From Trachelipus rathkii (taxonomy: Eukaryota > Arthropoda > Malacostraca > Isopoda > Trachelipodidae): a DNA stretch of 64,000 bases. The position numbers were made by a program, and so were the translations under genes. Every line of letters starts with the position of its first letter. Position 1 is the stretch's first letter. The stretch spans positions 1-64,000 of the forward strand of contig JABUQX010028486.1 in NCBI GenBank assembly GCA_015478945.1, in the 5' to 3' direction. A model generated the notes under the pieces. That model was not told the origin of the DNA, did not search any database, and worked only from the letters and a program-made list of their open reading frames with translations. Below are positions 44,328-55,319 of the stretch, piece after piece.

Positions 44328-44330
<3 letters not shown>

Positions 44331-44373
<43 letters not shown>

Positions 44374-44448
44374 ATAATATATATTATATATATATATATT
44401 TATATATTATATATTAATATATATTATATATATATATATATATATAAA
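44331..44448. repeat. (TA)n, partly imperfect
   Basis: A clean TA run (44331-44370) is followed by irregular ATAT sequence. Confidence 0.9.
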
Positions 44449-44879
44449 ACAAAATGATTAATGGAAAAAATATTGATATTTCATCAGAATCTATTGAACT
44501 CAACTATTACTCTTATTGTAACCTGAACTAGGATGATTCTAAATCAACCACGATGCTCTTTCAGTTTTTTTTTTTACATGGTATTATGGGATTATTCCAA
44601 ACTTTGAGAGGCTATAACTTTTTTCCTAAAGACTCATATCAAGTTCTTTTTTTTATTCTTCAATTCTATTTTTTTTGTCTTTGCTGCAATTTTTTTATAA
44701 AAATCTAAATAGGGGCCCTTAATGTAAACAATTACCCTAAAACTTCAAATAATTTTTTAAAACCATTTTTGTAAATTAAATGTTCATAGTTTTAATACAG
44801 TATTTACATGAACCCAAGTCAGTAACACTCCACAATTACCAATTAATTTTTAAAATTACAAATATCAGAGATAGAGACA

Positions 44880-45005
44880 CGAGCGGTATATCGCCTCAGC
44901 AGCAGGACACCACATCTTATCCAGCTAGTCGGTTGACCGGGTCCCACCTCTTTTAGAGGGGTTATTCGGTCCACTCTAAATAAAATAAAAAAATAAAAAA
45001 TAAAA
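44880..45005 (+). repeat. Possible SINE-like short retroposon
   Basis: A compact GC-richer block (AGCGGTATATCGCCTCAGCA, CTAGTCGGTTGACCGGGTCC) ends in CTCTAAATAAAATAAAAAAA, an A-rich tail. A clear polymerase III A-box was not found. Could equally be unique sequence. Confidence 0.35.
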
Positions 45006-45049
45006 ATTTTTGCTCATTTAATAGCCCCGCCTTAGTACTATAAGTTTTA

Positions 45050-45316
45050 GGTAATACTGTAGACAGCGACCCACACATTTTGGAGACTGAAAATTTTCTA
45101 GTCAAAAAAATTTCCAAGTTCAGAAAGTTAAGTTAAGTTTTGGTTTTTTAAAAAAATTGTTTAGTGGTCAAGCTTCTGGCATAACTCCAAAAGCTTGCCA
45201 CTAAAGAATTTTCTTAAAAAACTTAGCTTAACTTTTCTTTTCTAACCTTAGAAATTTTTTTAAACTTAGAAAATTTTTGGTCTCAAAATGTGAGGGTCGC
45301 TGTCTACAGTATTACC
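45050..45316. mobile_element. Fold-back MITE, copy 1
   Basis: A 267-bp near-palindrome. It begins GGTAATACTGTAGACAGCG and ends with the reverse complement CGCTGTCTACAGTATTACC. Internal arms also match: the GAAAATTTT and AAGTTAAGTT words on the left mirror those on the right, around a centre with AAGCTTCTGG and AAAAGCTTGCCAC. No coding sequence. Relatives lie at 48580 and 50334. Confidence 0.85.
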
Positions 45317-46325
45317 CAAGTTTTATTTAGATCATCATTGATTCTAGAGAGTTTTTATATTTTTTAAAATTATAATAAATTAGGGTAAAAATGGTGTGAT
45401 ACAGTTTTTCACTTTGAAAAATGTGTTTTTTTTTTTAACTTTGTTGTTTCCTTATTAACTTGGAGATATAATTATTTTTTCAAAGTGTTTCACTCGAGTA
45501 TAATTTAGCTTTAAACTGGCAAAATAAATTTTTGTTCCAAACTACTAGTGGCTTAAATCACGGGCCTAACTTGGTCCCGATTCAGCCCCACCTGTAAAAG
45601 ATGAATTATGTGTGTGTATTGTTTACAAAAATTCTTTTTCAGGACTACATGGAATACCTGAATAACTTCTTTAAATATACTGTACAATTAAAATTTTAAT
45701 TTTGTTATTAACTACTTAATTACAAGAAATGAAATAAATCTTGAAGTTGGAGCTGAGATATAAGAATCGCCAAAAAGTGCAAAATTTTTATGGAGGGGGT
45801 GAATCAGGCTTACAAATTTTTTCTTCTGATTAATGTATTTAGTTAAAGAATTTTTATAATTAAGTTTGAAATTTAATATGATTAAATAAATTATTATATT
45901 AAGTAAAAATTAAAAATATAAATTGAATTTAATAGTTCGTAAAAAGGGATTTAAAACAGATAAAGTCCGATTCACCCCTCCAAGGTGAGGCTGAATGAGC
46001 TTTATTTAAACTTTAATAAAACTATTATTATTAGAATTACATTATTATTTTTTTGTGTGCTTATTACCTACTATATGGCCTTGAATTTCAGAAAAAAAAA
46101 ATTTTCAAAAAGTGCATTAGGGGAAAGTCGGGAGACGAAGTTTATTTCTTAAATAATAGAATCTTTGTTTATTATTCCTCAGTCTGACTTTTTATAATTA
46201 AAATAAAGGATTGTTTTCATTGAATGGTTTTCTTTCACATTAAAATATTAGAAAAGTCCAAATTAATATTTTTGGATTTATGGAATTTAAATAAAAAATT
46301 ATTGGAATAAAAATTTTGATATTAG
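45317..46325. other. AT-rich sequence with nested inverted words
   Basis: CGATTCAGCCCCACCT (45578-45593) is mirrored by AGGTGAGGCTGAATGAG (45983-45999), and GGAGGGGGTGAATC (45792-45805) by GATTCACCCCTCC (45969-45981). No open frame of note. This may be a decayed TIR element. Confidence 0.4.
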
Positions 46326-46329
46326 CCGG

Positions 46330-48345
46330 GTAGAATCGCTCCATCACCAATTTCTAAAAAACCCTTTGCCTCCTCAAACACTTCCAGGAAATGTCTTGAC
46401 CAAAAGAAAAACTGCATGTTTCTCCTGGCATTGCAAGTCGCTGAAGCACTAGTTGCTATCACCAAATAATTCTTGTAAGTCCCTGCCCACTAACCTTTAT
46501 AGTCATAAGAGGAACCGCAGACTCTCTGCAGGGAAAGATGAAGCTCCTCCTTGGCTATCAAATAATAGCTACACTGAAGTAAGTGCTCAACACTCTCAAT
46601 AACACCATTGCAAGATGGACAGAGGGGTGTGTTGGAAAGACCCAAACGAAAGAGGTGCCCATTGAGACCAAGATGCCCAATTCGCAGTCTTGTTACATGT
46701 TACATGGCAGTCTCCAAGCGATGAACTGAGGGGAAAGAAAGCTGAACATCCTCCCTATAATATTGTCCCAGGGGATGAGTGGTAAGGAAAGTACAGAGCT
46801 CCTCTCTCCAAAACACCTTCACTTTACTAATGAAGGAATACCATTCTGCCAACTCTAAGGGAAAATATTCAATGTATTGATGCTAGTGGGCCAACTTAGC
46901 AGATACATTGCCAGTTTCATTACTAACAATACCAATGCAGGAAGGGACCCAGTAGAAATGGAATGAATGCCCAACCCTAGCTCAGGAAATTTTACTAATG
47001 ATACAATGAATTTGTAATTGAGTTCTACATTTGATGGGCAGGTGGTTTGCAATAATATGAAGGGCTGTTCTAGAATCAGAAAAGAGTATGATTGATTGAG
47101 GAGAGAGATGGGCCACCACAAACTGTAATGCCCTGAGAACAGCATATAGTTCTAGGAAGGTCACTGAATGCAGTGGAGAGCTTCCAATTCTGCATAACAG
47201 AAAGGTCTGAGTAATACACAGCAGCTACTGCAGAACAAATTGAAACCTGATGAACCTTTGAACCCTCAGTATACACCTGAAAATATGATCTGTAGGCATA
47301 CAGAATTTCTTGAAAGAGGGATTGCCCGCAAACAAGACCATCCTTGCTCCAAGTCAAAAACTGGAAACATATTGAGACACCAGGTATATGACATGACCAA
47401 TGACTTTAAATGGAAGAGGGCCCTTATACTTCAGGTGCAGCGTCTTTGAAGAAGAACTAAATCCCCCTGAAGAGCCCAGTCTCATAACCTCTATCAGAGT
47501 GCTGCCCTCAAGATCATAAGATCAGATATTGTCAAGAACGTGTAGAAAAGTATCATCCTACTCCTCTATATATAGGGCCTAGTTTCCCATAGGAAATGTT
47601 GAAATTATGGTCCATAGAAGAGCGAGACCCAGCATTTAACTGGGGAGGACCCCAAAGTAATAATATCTTCAAGGGGAACCCGAAATCTATCAAGAGAAGG
47701 AATCGAGAATGAATCCCAGCTCCCTTCCCAAGAATATGACAAGTACCTTTATTAGCAACTTCTTAAAGGGGGATTCATTTAATTGATCAGTTGCTCAAGA
47801 GGGTTTCATAAAAATACATGTGCCATCCCTACTCTGCAAAATGATTATAACCTCTGTGGATTCGAAAGCATGAGACTGAGCAGGGATACCCCCCCCCCAT
47901 CTACCCCAGCCCTCTTCACCCCTTTGGGTGCAGGTTGTTAGAACACTGCTGGAAACCCGCAACACTGTCACTACTTTTCCTACCTGAAAGGATGGTGGCC
48001 CGACTGCCGTCCTCAAACAGTGATGGCTCCTCCATCAGCTTCTCATCCGATAAGACGGCCGTCGCTCTCAGCCATCGGGAAAATTGGGAGGCCTCGGCCA
48101 TTTTGCCCAGCCATACGAAAAAAAAACACTATTAATGTATAAATAAATAAAGTAAAATAAATATACCCACCCAGACAATTGGAAATAAAAAATAAAAATA
48201 TAATAATAAAATAAATGAATAAATGCTACAAAGGTTAAACACTCTACGCTCCAGCAATTGTCACAAACAATACCAGCAAGATCCAGGCAGCACGCGTAGA
48301 ATCCCCGCCAAAACTTCTTTTTATCACTCTTTAGTCTTTACGTCT
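46330..48345 (-). pseudogene. Jockey-type LINE, internal-deletion derivative
   Basis: A minus-strand copy of the element at 56.4-62.2 kb. It keeps the 5'UTR (48345-48103) and the ORF1 start (MAEASQFSRWL, 48101). The first half of ORF1 follows, up to the phrase equivalent to VSQYVFP. At about 47360 it joins directly to the part equivalent to 60968 of the full element: TWSKDGLVCGQSLFQEIL, then RNase H (FQVYTEGSKVH, ELYAVLRALQFVVAHLSPQS, LFSDSRTALHI) and the C-terminal and 3' sequence to about 46330. About 3.6 kb carrying the rest of ORF1, the endonuclease and the RT is absent. Confidence 0.8.
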
Positions 48346-48449
48346 TGGGCAATTATTCGAAGCACGAGGCTAAGACTATGACCCACAGGGAACCACAGTG
48401 GAAAAAACTATAGTATAGTCGGAAAATATATAAATAAATATCAATTTTA

Positions 48450-48452
48450 ATT

Positions 48453-48484
<32 letters not shown>

Positions 48485-48509
48485 CACAATATATATATAT
48501 ATATACAAC

Positions 48510-48579
<70 letters not shown>
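48450..48579. repeat. (TA)n, imperfect
   Basis: TA runs with AATATTACACA and TACAACA interruptions, abutting MITE copy 2. Confidence 0.9.
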
Positions 48580-48581
<2 letters not shown>

Positions 48582-48844
48582 TAAAGCTATAGACAGGGAC
48601 CCACACATTTTTGAGACCGAAAATTTTTCTAAGTTCAAAAAACTTTCTAAGTTCAGAAAATTAAGTTAAGTTAAGTTTTTTTAAGAAAATTCCTTTAGTG
48701 GCAAGCATACAGAATTATGCCAAAGCTTGCCACAATCGAATTTTTAAAAAATTAACTAACGTCCTTTTTCTGAACTTAGGCTGTTTTTTGACCTTTCGAA
48801 ATTTTGGAACTCAACATGTGTGGGTCCCTGTCTAAAGATTTACC
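48580..48844. mobile_element. Fold-back MITE, copy 2
   Basis: A 265-bp near-palindrome flanked on both sides by TA repeats. The left end GGTAAAGCTATAGACAGGGA and the right end TCCCTGTCTAAAGATTTACC are inverted. The flanking TATA is consistent with TA target duplication of the Tc1/mariner type, but a TA-repeat target makes this uninformative. Confidence 0.85.
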
Positions 48845-48898
<54 letters not shown>

Positions 48899-48990
48899 TA
48901 CTATATATATATATATAATATATAATATATATTATATATATTATATATATAAATATATATATATAATATATATATATTATTATATACTTT
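48845..48990. repeat. Imperfect ATAT tract
   Basis: TA runs with many single-base irregularities. Confidence 0.9.
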
Positions 48991-49021
48991 TTTTTATCAT
49001 AAGTGGTTGACTCCGTTAATA

Positions 49022-49190
49022 TTAGGTTAGGTTTTAATTTAATTTGTTTGTTAGGTTAGGTTAGGTTAGGTTTAGGTTACCCAAAATTTAATGTATTTAC
49101 CCTAAAATTATTAAAAATAACCGAAGCAATTAAAATATTAATCTTTTGCTGCTGGATTCCACATCTTATAAATAGCCCATTTTGTTAGAA
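49022..49190 (+). repeat. TTAGG array plus dispersed unit, copy 2
   Basis: About ten TTAGG-type pentamers (49022-49079, with an interrupting AATTTAATTTG) are followed by AATGTATTTACCCTAAAATTATT and CTTATAAATAGCCC, in the same order as at 41970-42115. Confidence 0.7.
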
Positions 49191-50035
49191 ATATTTTATT
49201 CTTGTATTAAACCTTCCTATTTTCCTATTAACTGCTTTTTTATAAAACTAAGGGATTTAAAATAGTTACAAAAATTTAAGAATATTTCTTGTCTCTGTGT
49301 TTTTACACTAAGATTTAGAGACTTTCTTGGTTTGGAAAAATATATTTTGTTTGGCAACACCAAAAGTTTGTTTTGAAACTTAAAAATGAGGCACTTGAAA
49401 ATTAAGAGTCAATTAAGTTAAATGTGAGATGATATATCTCCGATCTATTTTGTAGCATTATGCTATTTGTTGAAGTATATACATTAAAAACTGAGTAAAG
49501 TTTCATTATATTATTTAACATTATTTAGTTTGGCCTAAGTTTTTTGCCTATTTTAAAGATAGAGAAGCCGTTCTAAGAACACTTTGTTAAGGTTCCTCTT
49601 TTTCCAAGCTGGTCGAACCCCTTTATTATTCAGAATTAGCAGGACTAGCCGTTAGGTCTATTCTATCTTTTCTGTTTTATTCTAACACTTCTCTAGCCTC
49701 TAAATCCTTATACCTTACTTTAAGTTTTTGAACCGAGTACTCAGGATGGCATTCTATATGTAGGCCTAAACTAGTAACGCAACTACTTTTATTGATTAAT
49801 TTAAGCCTTCAAAAAAAAGGCAACATCCAAGTTAAAATTCTTGGAAACCAAAACTTTAAAGCTAATTTGAATTTAAAATTTAATGGTGAGTTATAATTGT
49901 TTTTGTTGAAAATTTACTAGTTAGGCTAGACTTCCTCATATTTGGGTAGAGCAGTTCACTCAACTGCTGTGAAGCAGTTCACTTGCAACTGCTGTGAATT
50001 GCATACTTTCAGAATTTACTTATGGTAAATTCCCA
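49191..50035. other. Unassigned sequence
   Basis: No gene seen. Near 49955-50000 the phrase CAGTTCACTCAACTGCTGTGAA is partly repeated as CAGTTCACTTGCAACTGCTGTGAA. Confidence 0.4.
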
Positions 50036-50200
50036 ATATCATTATTATATTATATTATATATATATCATATATATATATATATATATATATACTATATAT
50101 ATTAATATATATATCTATATATATAGTATATATATATATAATATATATAATAATATATTATATATATATATAATTTATTTTATATATATATTCTATTTAA

Positions 50201-50239
<39 letters not shown>

Positions 50240-50262
50240 TATATATATATATATATATATTA

Positions 50263-50302
<40 letters not shown>

Positions 50303-50330
50303 TATAATATATTATATATAATATATTAAT
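50036..50330. repeat. Imperfect ATAT tract
   Basis: ATAT-type sequence with frequent one-base irregularities. Confidence 0.9.
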
Positions 50331-50333
50331 AAT

Positions 50334-50761
50334 GGTAAATATCTAGATTTGATCAGTGTATATTTTCTGAAAATTTTTCAAAGTTCAAAAAAAATTTTAA
50401 CTTAAGAAAGTTAAGTTAAGTAAAGTTTTTTAAGAAATTTCTTTTGTGGCAAGCTTCTGGAATTAAGCCAGAAGCTTGCCACTAACACACATTTTGAGAC
50501 CGAAAATTTTCCAAGTTCAAAACCAAAAATTTCTAAGTTAGAAAGTTAATTTAAGGAAGTTTTTTAAAAAAATTCTTTGTGGCAAGCTTTCTGGAATTAA
50601 TGCAGAAGCTTGCACTACAAATTTCTTAAAATTAACTTATTCCAAGAACTGCCACTAAAGAAGTTTCTTAAAAAACTTAACTTAATTAATTTTTTCTGGA
50701 ACTTATAAAGTTTTTGAATTTTTTCAGAAAATATGTGGAGTCCTGTGCTATATCTTATACC
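50334..50761. mobile_element. Fold-back MITE, copy 3, enlarged
   Basis: A 428-bp member beginning GGTAAATATCTAGA and ending CTTATACC. The centre contains a near-perfect palindrome GGCAAGCTTCTGGAATTAAG/CCAGAAGCTTGCC (about 50448-50481). An extra unit (CACATTTTGAGACCGAAAAT at about 50488) indicates a partial internal duplication relative to copies 1 and 2. Confidence 0.75.
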
Positions 50762-50951
50762 TATATAATATATATATATATATATATAATATATATATAT
50801 ATTATATATTATTAATATATATATTAATATATATATTATATATATATATATAATATATATATATATTATTATATATATTATTATTTTCAATAATTATTAT
50901 ATATATACATAGTATATATTAGTACTGTATATATATATATATATATTATTA

Positions 50952-50999
<48 letters not shown>

Positions 51000-51055
51000 T
51001 ATATATATATTATATTATATATATATATTATATATATATATATATATATAAACCT
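50762..51055. repeat. Imperfect ATAT tract
   Basis: ATAT-type sequence with frequent irregularities. A short non-repeat spot lies at 50880-50895. Confidence 0.9.
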
Positions 51056-51139
51056 AATGTATGGAAACCTTTTGATTATGGAGCTAAATTTATTTTCTGT
51101 TTTAAAGTGCATATATATATTAGTATAATTTATATATAT

Positions 51140-51295
51140 CAGGCTTGGGTTCAAGTACATTTTTTTCAAGTACAAGTCAAGTACAAGTACTCCAGAATTG
51201 TTCAGTACAAGTACAAGTACTCTAGAATTTGTTCAACGTACAATGGTACAAGTAGCAGTACATGGTAATCAAGTACAAGTACTTTTAATGAAAAC
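51140..51295 (+). mobile_element. CAAGTAC-rich hAT-like terminus, left
   Basis: It begins CAGGCTTGGGTTCAAGTAC at a TATATA boundary. CAAGTAC and its inverse GTACTTG occur about ten times in 150 bp. The inverted partner terminus is at 54811. No transposase. The class is inferred from the CAG start and subterminal repeats. Confidence 0.55.
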
Positions 51296-51322
51296 TTGCA
51301 TATATCATATACTATATATATA

Positions 51323-51368
<46 letters not shown>

Positions 51369-51487
51369 TTATATTATATATATATATATACTATATTATA
51401 TATAATTATTTATATATATTATTTAATATATATATATATTATAATATATATATATATTATATTTATATATATATATATATTATATAT

Positions 51488-51519
<32 letters not shown>

Positions 51520-51525
51520 CTTAAT
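51296..51525. repeat. Imperfect ATAT tract
   Basis: TA runs with irregularities between the CAAGTAC end and the RTE tail. Confidence 0.9.
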
Positions 51526-53222
51526 ATCATCATCATCATCATCATGCACCTTCATTCATCATTCATCATCATCATCATCATCATCACCACCATCTTCTCC
51601 AAGACTGATGTAAGGTGCGGAACAGTACAGAAACAGAAAAATAGTAGAATAAATATGAAGCAAGTAGAAAAGAAAGCCGAGCCTTACCGCCCCCTTTATA
51701 AGAGTTTAGTGAGAACTCGTTGCAGACATAAATACACCCTAGACGCTTCACGGGATCGCGATGGCCCTCAATATGACAACTCGTACAAGTGTGGGTTCAT
51801 AAACTTGGCCCTGGTGGGCTACACCATATCTGCTTCAACAAACCCTCCATTCACTCCGTTATGCAGCCTTTCTTCTCGCCTCTGCAAACTCACATATCTC
51901 TCCTAAAGGCATTCCTTACTGACTCAATCAACTTTTTCTTCGGTTCTCCCATCCTGTCGATTGCCAACAACACTCACCACTATACCGTTTAAGCTGCGGC
52001 GACTATCATCTAACCTTTCCACATGACCAAACCATCTCAACGTACTTTCATTTATTCTCTCATTTACCCATTCTCCACACCAAACAACCCTCTAATACGT
52101 TCATTCCTCTTTTATCATTTCTTTTACCCTAACACGCCAACTAAGATTGTCCATCTGAACACATTGTACTTTAGATCTATACGCTCTTATTCCAGACCCT
52201 AGTCCACTACTATAACAAATTAAACACGGGTAACAACCATATCAATGTAAGACCCTGTATGCCTCAAGCCTTAGTCCTTTTACATCTACCAACGTTTATT
52301 GCGCAGCCACCTTATGTTGTTTCACACTTCTACTACTCCTGCATCATCAGCTCCTTTTCATTCAACATATAATCTAAACATTTTAAATTCAGATACTTGT
52401 TCCAGCTGCCAACCATCTAACATAACTTCACATTTACCGAGGACTGTCCTCACTCGCAACCATAACCTTACTCCTTTCTACGTTTCCTTTCAACCCTCCT
52501 TTTACACACCTATGCCAAAATCTCTCTACCAGTCGCTCTCAAACTCTCTTCAATTCGCCACACAAAACCAATCATCCTCATATAATGGTAGGGAACCCCT
52601 CACTCTCTTTCATCTCATTATTCTAACACTATCACTTGTCACCCTACCTCTAATTCTTTTCATAACCTCATCCAGATACAGATTGGATCGCCAAGGAGAT
52701 ATAGCACATCCCTGTCCCTCTCCGCTATTTAATAATAAAACTAATCACTTTCGAACTCTAATTCTATTCCTACACACAGCTTACTATCGTCTTACATACT
52801 TTTGATTCATTCAGAAGCTTACAACCACACCATATCCTAACACTTCCATAAAGTCTCTTAATTAATCCTGTTATTGCCGCCTGTTGCAAATCCATAAATC
52901 CTAAATACATTTATTCTTCTTCCTCCATCATTATCTCAATCATTTGTTTCAATTGTAAAGATTTGATCACACATCCTCTTAACCACTTCTAAACGCACTT
53001 GTTCTTGGTCCCGCAATTAAGTCCTTCAGTCATTCGAGCCCTCTTTCGACCAAAAAATACCAGCATAATAAATCGTCTCCTACAACACTATTAAACTAAT
53101 TAACATAATCTTACAGGTACCTTATTCCCTTACCCTTATTGCTCCCCTCTAATCTCTCGGAACTATACCTCCATAAAAACGCTTTGTTATAAAATTCCAA
53201 AATCCCCAATCAGTCCCCACCA
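51526..53222 (-). pseudogene. RTE LINE, minus-strand copy, 5'-truncated
   Basis: Reverse-complement relative of 6890-8510. From its 5' side: the region equivalent to KAFMEGIVPRDWRR (53200-53140), the RT body (53100-52300) and the RWFGHVERM-type C-terminal arm (about 52060-51960). Its 3'UTR ends GCACCTTAC...CAGTCTTGG near 51600. It terminates in a (GAT)n tail (51585-51526), typical of the simple-repeat 3' tails of RTE-type LINEs. Coding frames are thoroughly broken. Confidence 0.75.
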
Positions 53223-53225
53223 TCT

Positions 53226-53253
53226 CACTATATATATATATTATCATTTATAT

Positions 53254-53310
<57 letters not shown>

Positions 53311-53324
53311 TATAATATATATAT

Positions 53325-53357
<33 letters not shown>

Positions 53358-53396
53358 CTATATATAGTATATTACTATATATATATATACTTATAA
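53226..53396. repeat. Imperfect ATAT tract between two RTE fragments
   Basis: About 170 bp of ATAT-type sequence marks the exact point where two divergent RTE fragments are cut. Confidence 0.88.
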
Positions 53397-54350
53397 TATG
53401 GTTTCTGTGGTAAATCTGAAGAGAATTTGAGAGGCCATTGGTAGAGAGATTTGAACAGAGTGTGTAAAGGAGGAATTTTGAAAAGTAAATCGTAGATAAG
53501 AGTAAGCTACTAGTTGTAAAGTGAGGAAAGTCCTCGTGTGAAGTTATGCTAGATGGTGAGTCGGCTGGAACAAGTGACTGAGTTTAAACATATGTTGTAC
53601 GATTGGAGAAAAGGGGAAACGGATGATGCGAGTGTAGTAGGAAAGTTGTGAATTGAAGGAAGGTGGCGGTGCAATTAAATCCTTGGTGGATGTAAAGAGA
53701 CCAAGTCTTGAGTGCACTAGGGTCTTACGTGAGGGTATGTTGTTACCCTGTGTTAATGTATAGTAGTGGAGACTATGGTCTGAATAAGAGGTATAGGTGT
53801 GAGAAGAATTGATAAAATGGGAATGAACGTATTACAGAGTTGTATGGTGGGAAAAAAGGGATAATGAGAGAGTAAATGAAAGTACGTTGAGATGGTTTGT
53901 CATGTGGAAAGGATGGGATAGTCCGGGTTGGTTTTAAGCGGATATATAGTTGTGAAGTGTGTTTGGGAATCGATCTGGCCTTGAGACGCGACAGAAAAAG
54001 TTGAATTGAGTCAGCAAAGAAATTTCTGGAGGAGTGAGATGTGAGTTTGGCAGGGGGGGCGGAAGAAAGGTCATAATAGGAGTGAATGGCAGGGTTTTGT
54101 GAGGTGTCTGGTTGTGGCCGCACCTGGGCCAAAGTTATGAAACCCCCATTGGCGAGATCGTCATTGTGAGGGTCCATCGCGGTCCCGTGAAGCTCTAGGG
54201 TGGTATTTCTGACTGCGGCGAGTTACTAATAGGTATAAAGGGGGAGGTAAGGTGGCTTTCTTTTCACTTGTTGTCTATTGCTCTACTCTTTTCTGTTTTA
54301 ACGGTGCATGTTACGCACCTTACCTTCCCCAGTCTTGGGGGAAAAAGGTA
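53397..54350 (+). pseudogene. RTE LINE, plus-strand 3' fragment
   Basis: It matches 7550-8505 of the RTE copy: the dyad-adjacent LVLCGESEES region, thumb, a C-terminal arm (GATGGTTTGTCATGTGGAAA near 53890) and the 3'UTR ending in CAGTCTTGGGGG. Many one-base insertions and deletions. The 5' part is missing at the ATAT tract. Confidence 0.75.
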
Positions 54351-54355
54351 GTTGA

Positions 54356-54373
54356 TATATGATATATATATTA

Positions 54374-54412
<39 letters not shown>

Positions 54413-54500
54413 ATATTATATTATATATATATATATATATAATATTATATATAATCAATATTAATATAATATAATATAATATACATTATATTATTATAAT
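54356..54500. repeat. Imperfect ATAT tract
   Basis: TA runs with irregularities directly after the RTE 3' end. Confidence 0.88.
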
Positions 54501-54624
54501 TGGCATACTTTATTTTCACTAAATGGAAATTTAATTTGATACATAATTTAGAAATAATAATATCATACATAGGAAAATGAAAATCAAAAGTAAAATCAAA
54601 AAATACTGGAAAGTTAAAAATGCC

Positions 54625-54811
54625 AAAAGTACTTGCAAGTACCAAGCACAAGTACCAAGTACAAAAGGCTCAAATACAAGTACAAGTAAAGTACAAGACA
54701 GCTGGTTTTTAGGAGAACGATGGCAAAGTTCCAATTACAGTACAAGTACTCCAAAATGGTAGATTAAGTTACAGTTGACAAGTACACAGTACTTGTACTT
54801 GAACCAACCTG
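54625..54811 (-). mobile_element. CAAGTAC-rich hAT-like terminus, right
   Basis: Repeated AAGTACTTG, CAAGTACC and TACAAGTAC words, ending GTACTTGAACCAACCTG at 54811. This is the inverted counterpart of CAGGCTTGGGTTCAAGTAC at 51140. The TA repeat begins a few bases later. Confidence 0.55.
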
Positions 54812-54817
54812 ATGATA

Positions 54818-54874
54818 TATATATATATACTATATATATAATATATATTATATATATATAATATAGTTATATAT

Positions 54875-54907
<33 letters not shown>

Positions 54908-54950
54908 ATATATACTATATATATATACTATATATATATTATATTATATA

Positions 54951-54994
<44 letters not shown>

Positions 54995-55127
54995 CTATAT
55001 ATATAATATATTAATATATATATATATATATATACCTATATATAAGTACTATATATATATATATATTACCGTGTATATATAAATATATAATATTATATAT
55101 TTTTAAACTAAATATATATAAACAACG

Positions 55128-55160
<33 letters not shown>

Positions 55161-55212
55161 ATATAAATATATATATATAAATACATATACTGTATATATA
55201 TATATATATATA

Positions 55213-55260
<48 letters not shown>

Positions 55261-55310
55261 TATATATATATTTATATAATATATTATATATTATATAAGT
55301 ATATATATAT
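54818..55310. repeat. Imperfect ATAT tract, about 490 bp
   Basis: ATAT-type sequence with very frequent irregularities, including CCGTG and ACAACG spots. Confidence 0.9.
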
Positions 55311-55319
55311 ATTATTTTT

